Of a stretch of 16,769 nt of DNA, positions 13,298 to 16,769 are shown piece by piece (the first letter of the stretch is position 1; every line of letters starts with the position of its first letter). This DNA is from JAAYZK01 sp964535025 (GTDB taxonomy: Bacteria > Planctomycetota > Phycisphaerae > SM23-33 > FEN-1343): contig CAZHRW010000269.1 of the NCBI GenBank assembly GCA_964535025.1, forward strand, positions 1 through 16,769, written 5' to 3'. The notes under the pieces were generated by a model. That model was not told the DNA's origin. It saw only the letters and a program-made list of their open reading frames with translations, and did no database searches. The translations under genes were made by a program, and so were the position numbers.

Positions 13298-14035
13298 CTA
13301 GCCGGCCTTGGTCCAGCCCAGCTTGTCCATGACGGCCTGGAGGTCCGACCAGACCTTGCGGCGGTTGTCCGGCGTGTACTGCCGCAGCAGGTACGCCGGG
13401 TGGAACGTGGGCATGACCGGAATGCCCCACAGCTGCTGCCACTGGCCCCGCAGCTTCGTGATGCCGACCTGCGTGTCCAGCAGGGCCTTGGCGGCGGCGT
13501 TGCCCATCACGACGATCGCCCGCGGGGCGATGATCTCGATCTGCCGCTGGAGATAGCCCCAGCACGCCTGGGCCTCCTCGGGGGACGGCACGCGGTTGCC
13601 CGGGGGGCGGCACTTGACGACGTTGGCGATGTAGATCTGGCGGCGCGTCACGCCCATCGCCTCGACCATCTTCGTCAGCAGTTGGCCGGAGCGACCCACG
13701 AACGGACGGCCCTGGCGGTCCTCGTCGGCGCCGGGGCCCTCGCCGATGAACATCACCTCGGCGTCCGGGTCGCCCTCGCCGAAGACCGTCTGGATCCGCC
13801 CGGCACGGCTCAGCGGGCAGCGGGTGCACGCGGCGACCTCGTCGGCCATCGCCGCCAGCAGGGCCGCCTTCTCCGCCGGCGACGTTGCCGCGCCGCCGCC
13901 GGCCGGCGCCGATGGCTCGGGCAGGCCCGGCCGGTCCGCGGCCAGCAGGTCCCCGGCCAGGGCGCGCTCGGTGTCGATCACCTGTCGGGCCGTCTCGATC
14001 AGGTCGCCCAGGGTCTCCGCGGTGTCGTCGCTCAT
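13298..14035 (-). CDS. Family 4 uracil-DNA glycosylase (iron-sulfur)
   Basis: This DNA repair enzyme removes uracil from DNA. The 245-residue protein has the family 4 motifs GEGPGADED (98-106) and HPAYLL (212-217), and GRPFVGRSGQLL between them. Four cysteines for a 4Fe-4S cluster are C70, C73, C142 and C158, with the family's spacing (CxxC, 69 residues, 16 residues). An Ala/Pro-rich N-terminal extension of about 65 residues precedes the catalytic domain and is probably disordered. Its ATG overlaps the stop codon of the HtrA-like gene by one base (TGATG), which suggests translational coupling. A GAGG lies about nine bases upstream, inside that gene. The repeat copy at 13285-13251 follows its stop codon. 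Confidence 0.95.
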   Translation of the reverse strand: MSDDTAETLGDLIETARQVIDTERALAGDLLAADRPGLPEPSAPAGGGAATSPAEKAALLAAMADEVAACTRCPLSRAGRIQTVFGEGDPDAEVMFIGEGPGADEDRQGRPFVGRSGQLLTKMVEAMGVTRRQIYIANVVKCRPPGNRVPSPEEAQACWGYLQRQIEIIAPRAIVVMGNAAAKALLDTQVGITKLRGQWQQLWGIPVMPTFHPAYLLRQYTPDNRRKVWSDLQAVMDKLGWTKAG

Positions 14036-15432
14036 CAGTGATAGCCTCGCTGCGGCCGCCGCGGACGCTCATCGGGCCGCGTCGTGGTCAGTGTGGTCCA
14101 GGCCCGCACGTTCCCGCGGGCCACGCCGATGCGGATCGCCGCGCCGGCCGGCAGATCCTCCAGGGCCAGCCCGACGTCGTCGAGCGTCGCCACGCGGGAG
14201 CGGCCGAGCTCAAACAGCACGTCCCGCGGCTGCAGCCCCGTCGCCGCGGCGGGCGTGCCGGGGTCGACCTCCGTGATGACCAGACCCCGCGCCAGCGGCA
14301 GCCGGTACCGGCGGGCCAGCTCGGGCGTGATCTCCCGCAGCCCCACGCCCAGCACCCGCCGCGCCAGGGCCGCCCCGTCCGGGTGGGGGCGGGCCTCGAC
14401 CGCCACCGGCACCTCCCGCGAGCCGTCGGCGCGGCGAACGCGGACGACCACGCGGTCGCCGGCGCGCTTCTCGAGCATGCAGACGTACACGTCCGCCACG
14501 CTCGCCACCGCCTGGCCGTCCATCGCCTCGATCACGTCCCCAATCCGCAGTCCCGCCCGCGCCGCCGGCCCGTCGTCGGCCAGCGCCGTGACGATCGGCC
14601 CGCCGCCGCCGTCGCCGCCGAACTCCAGGCCCAGCCGGAGCCGCTGGATCCGCCGGTAGTCCAGCAGTCGCGGCAGCAGTTGGCGGAAGTTGTCGACCGC
14701 GATGGCGAACCCGATCCCCTGGGCGTCCGGGCGGATGGCGGTGTTGATCCCGATCACCTCGGCGTTGACGTTCAGCAGCGGCCCGCCGCTGTTGCCGTGA
14801 TTGATGCTCGCGTCGGTCTGGATCAGCCCGGTGTACTCGACGGTGCGGCTGAAGCGCAGCTCGCGGTTGAGCGCGCTGATCACCCCCGAGGTGACCGAAT
14901 GGCGGTAGCCCTTGGGGTTGCCGATCGCCACGACCGTCTCGCCGATCATCAGGTCGTCGCTGCGGCCCAGCGGCAGGGCGGGCAGCATCACGCCGTCGGG
15001 CAGGTCCACCTTGAGCACCGCCAGGTCGTGCGTCCGATCGGTCGAGATCACCGCCGCGGGGTAGTCGGTCCCGTCGGCGAGGATGACGGTGATCTCGTCG
15101 GCCTGGCGGATGACGTGCTCGTTGGTGACGATGTAGCCGGCCGGGTGGATGACGAACCCGCTGCCGAGGCTGTTGACCGGCATGCTGCGGCGGAGGCCCG
15201 GCAGTTGGAAGATGTCGTCGGGCAGCTCGTCGAAGCCGAACAGGCGGGCGCGGGTGTCGACCATCCGCGTCGTCGAGATGTTCACCACCGCGCCCTTGGC
15301 CGCGTCGAAGACGCGGACGACCGGGCTGCGCCGCTGCTGCTCCAGCGGCGCGATCCGCTGGGCCGCCGCCGTCGCCGCCGTCGCCGCGAGGGCGACCGCC
15401 GCCGCCATCCATGGTAACCTTCGCTGTCGCAT
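14035..15432 (-). CDS. HtrA/DegP-like serine protease with two PDZ domains
   Basis: The 465-residue protein starts with a signal peptide (basic MRQRR, hydrophobic core to about 20, likely cleavage after AAA24), so it works in the periplasm on misfolded proteins. The trypsin-like domain (about 36-255) has the triad H106 (TNEHV), D136 (THDLAVL) and S215 (GNSGGP). Two PDZ-like domains follow (about 265-345 and 360-445), with ADDGPAARAGLRIGDVI in the first and DPGTPAAATGLQPRDVL in the second. This layout matches DegP/DegQ/MucD. The frame is open to 15522, but the ATG at 15432 is chosen because the signal peptide starts there and GGGA lies five bases upstream. The glycosylase gene overlaps its stop codon. 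It diverges from the ABC transporter genes. Confidence 0.94.
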   Translation of the reverse strand: MRQRRLPWMAAAVALAATAATAAAQRIAPLEQQRRSPVVRVFDAAKGAVVNISTTRMVDTRARLFGFDELPDDIFQLPGLRRSMPVNSLGSGFVIHPAGYIVTNEHVIRQADEITVILADGTDYPAAVISTDRTHDLAVLKVDLPDGVMLPALPLGRSDDLMIGETVVAIGNPKGYRHSVTSGVISALNRELRFSRTVEYTGLIQTDASINHGNSGGPLLNVNAEVIGINTAIRPDAQGIGFAIAVDNFRQLLPRLLDYRRIQRLRLGLEFGGDGGGGPIVTALADDGPAARAGLRIGDVIEAMDGQAVASVADVYVCMLEKRAGDRVVVRVRRADGSREVPVAVEARPHPDGAALARRVLGVGLREITPELARRYRLPLARGLVITEVDPGTPAAATGLQPRDVLFELGRSRVATLDDVGLALEDLPAGAAIRIGVARGNVRAWTTLTTTRPDERPRRPQRGYH

Positions 15433-15488
15433 GTCCTTCCCGTTACAAAACGATGTCCGATTCCTCGCGGTTGTCCGCCACCGCACCG

Positions 15489-15518
15489 TTGCCGGCCGCC
15501 GGGGCCACCCAGTATAGT
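15489..15518 (+). promoter_or_regulatory. Promoter of the ABC transporter, probably leaderless
   Basis: TTGCCG (15489-15494) and TATAGT (15513-15518) are 18 bases apart. The ATG of the ATPase is at 15525, seven bases after the -10 box, exactly where transcription should begin. No Shine-Dalgarno site is present between them. Confidence 0.6.
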
Positions 15519-15524
15519 GCATCC

Positions 15525-16310
<786 letters not shown>

Positions 16311-16769
16311 GAGCGTCGCGGTCGTCGTCGCCTGCACGCTGGTGACCGCCCTGACCTGCGGCTTCGCCGCGGCCGAGCGGACGTTCCTCACGTGGCGCGC
16401 CCGGTGGGTCGGCACCGCCGACGTGACCGTCACCTCCGCCGAAGGCCGCTGGATCAACGCCTCCCGCCTCGACGTCGTCGCCGCCGTCGACGGCGTCCGG
16501 CAGGTCGCCGGGTCGATCCGCGACCAGGTGCTCCTGGCCGGGCCGGACGGCTCGGTTTCGGTCTACCTGCACGGCCGCCAGCCGGCGGGGTTCGACCTGC
16601 ACCCGCTTGCCCTCCGCGCCGGCCGCCTGCCCGCCGCCGGGCTCAGCGGGGAAATCGTCCTGGAAACGCCGACCGCCGAGAGGCTCGGCGTCGGCCTCGG
16701 CGACACCGTCACCGCCCGCGTCTACAGCCGCCGCACGCCGCTCACCGTCGTCGGCCTCGTCGATCGCCC

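Noticed and set aside
15411..15524. N-terminal extension of the ABC ATPase
   Set aside because: The extra 38 residues do not fit the family, cover the divergent protease start and lie upstream of the likely promoter.

Overview
The window looks like chromosome from a GC-rich member of the Planctomycetota, probably a Phycisphaerae-like lineage. This is inferred from the strong G/C preference at third codon positions, a pseudopilin-like protein of planctomycete style, a helix-turn-helix protein with a membrane-anchored tail, and short extragenic repeats at gene ends. There are no rRNA or tRNA genes, no CRISPR array and no transposase. Most of the genes are housekeeping or envelope functions. Many starts can be fixed by Shine-Dalgarno sites, and several by sigma70-like promoters (TTGAAA-16-TATAAT, TTGACA-18-TTTAAT, TTGACG-17-TAGAAT, TTGCCG-18-TATAGT).

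Left part (1-3400, minus strand). A gene apparently starts at base 18 and leaves the window. Its start lies inside a nested AT-rich inverted repeat that also carries a TATAAT box. Upstream of it are a membrane-anchored thioredoxin-fold protein whose active site reads WSAPC instead of WCxxC, a GTP-dependent phosphoenolpyruvate carboxykinase (pckG) with a strong hairpin behind it, and an unrecognised four-helix membrane protein.

Centre-left (3448-6855). Back-to-back promoters separate the minus-strand genes from a likely plus-strand operon: a small anchored exported protein, a DNA-binding-like protein with two C-terminal membrane helices, and an OmpA/MotB-type lipoprotein. About 1 kb without a convincing gene follows. 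It holds a 35-bp dispersed repeat, a tandem array with a 122-bp period, a strong minus-strand intrinsic terminator and a hairpin-rich stretch of unknown role.

Centre (6856-11873). A cytoplasmic heparinase II/III-like polysaccharide lyase (minus) diverges from an ECF sigma factor (plus). The sigma factor is followed by a membrane protein joining an anti-sigma-like cytoplasmic segment to a pseudopilin-like outer domain. aroB follows with its own promoter.

Right part (11906-16769). A Gfo/Idh/MocA oxidoreductase lies downstream of a signal-peptide-bearing HtrA protease and a family 4 uracil-DNA glycosylase; the last two overlap by one base. Between the glycosylase and the oxidoreductase, two copies of the 35-bp repeat face each other. 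Divergent from the protease is a LolD/MacB-type ABC ATPase that is probably translated from a leaderless mRNA. Its 3' end overlaps an FtsX/MacB-like permease by 68 bases, and the permease runs off the window.

The most unusual items are the sigma factor/anti-sigma-pseudopilin pair, the start-codon hairpin at the left edge, the gene-end repeat family, and the possible minus-strand RNA ending at 6281.
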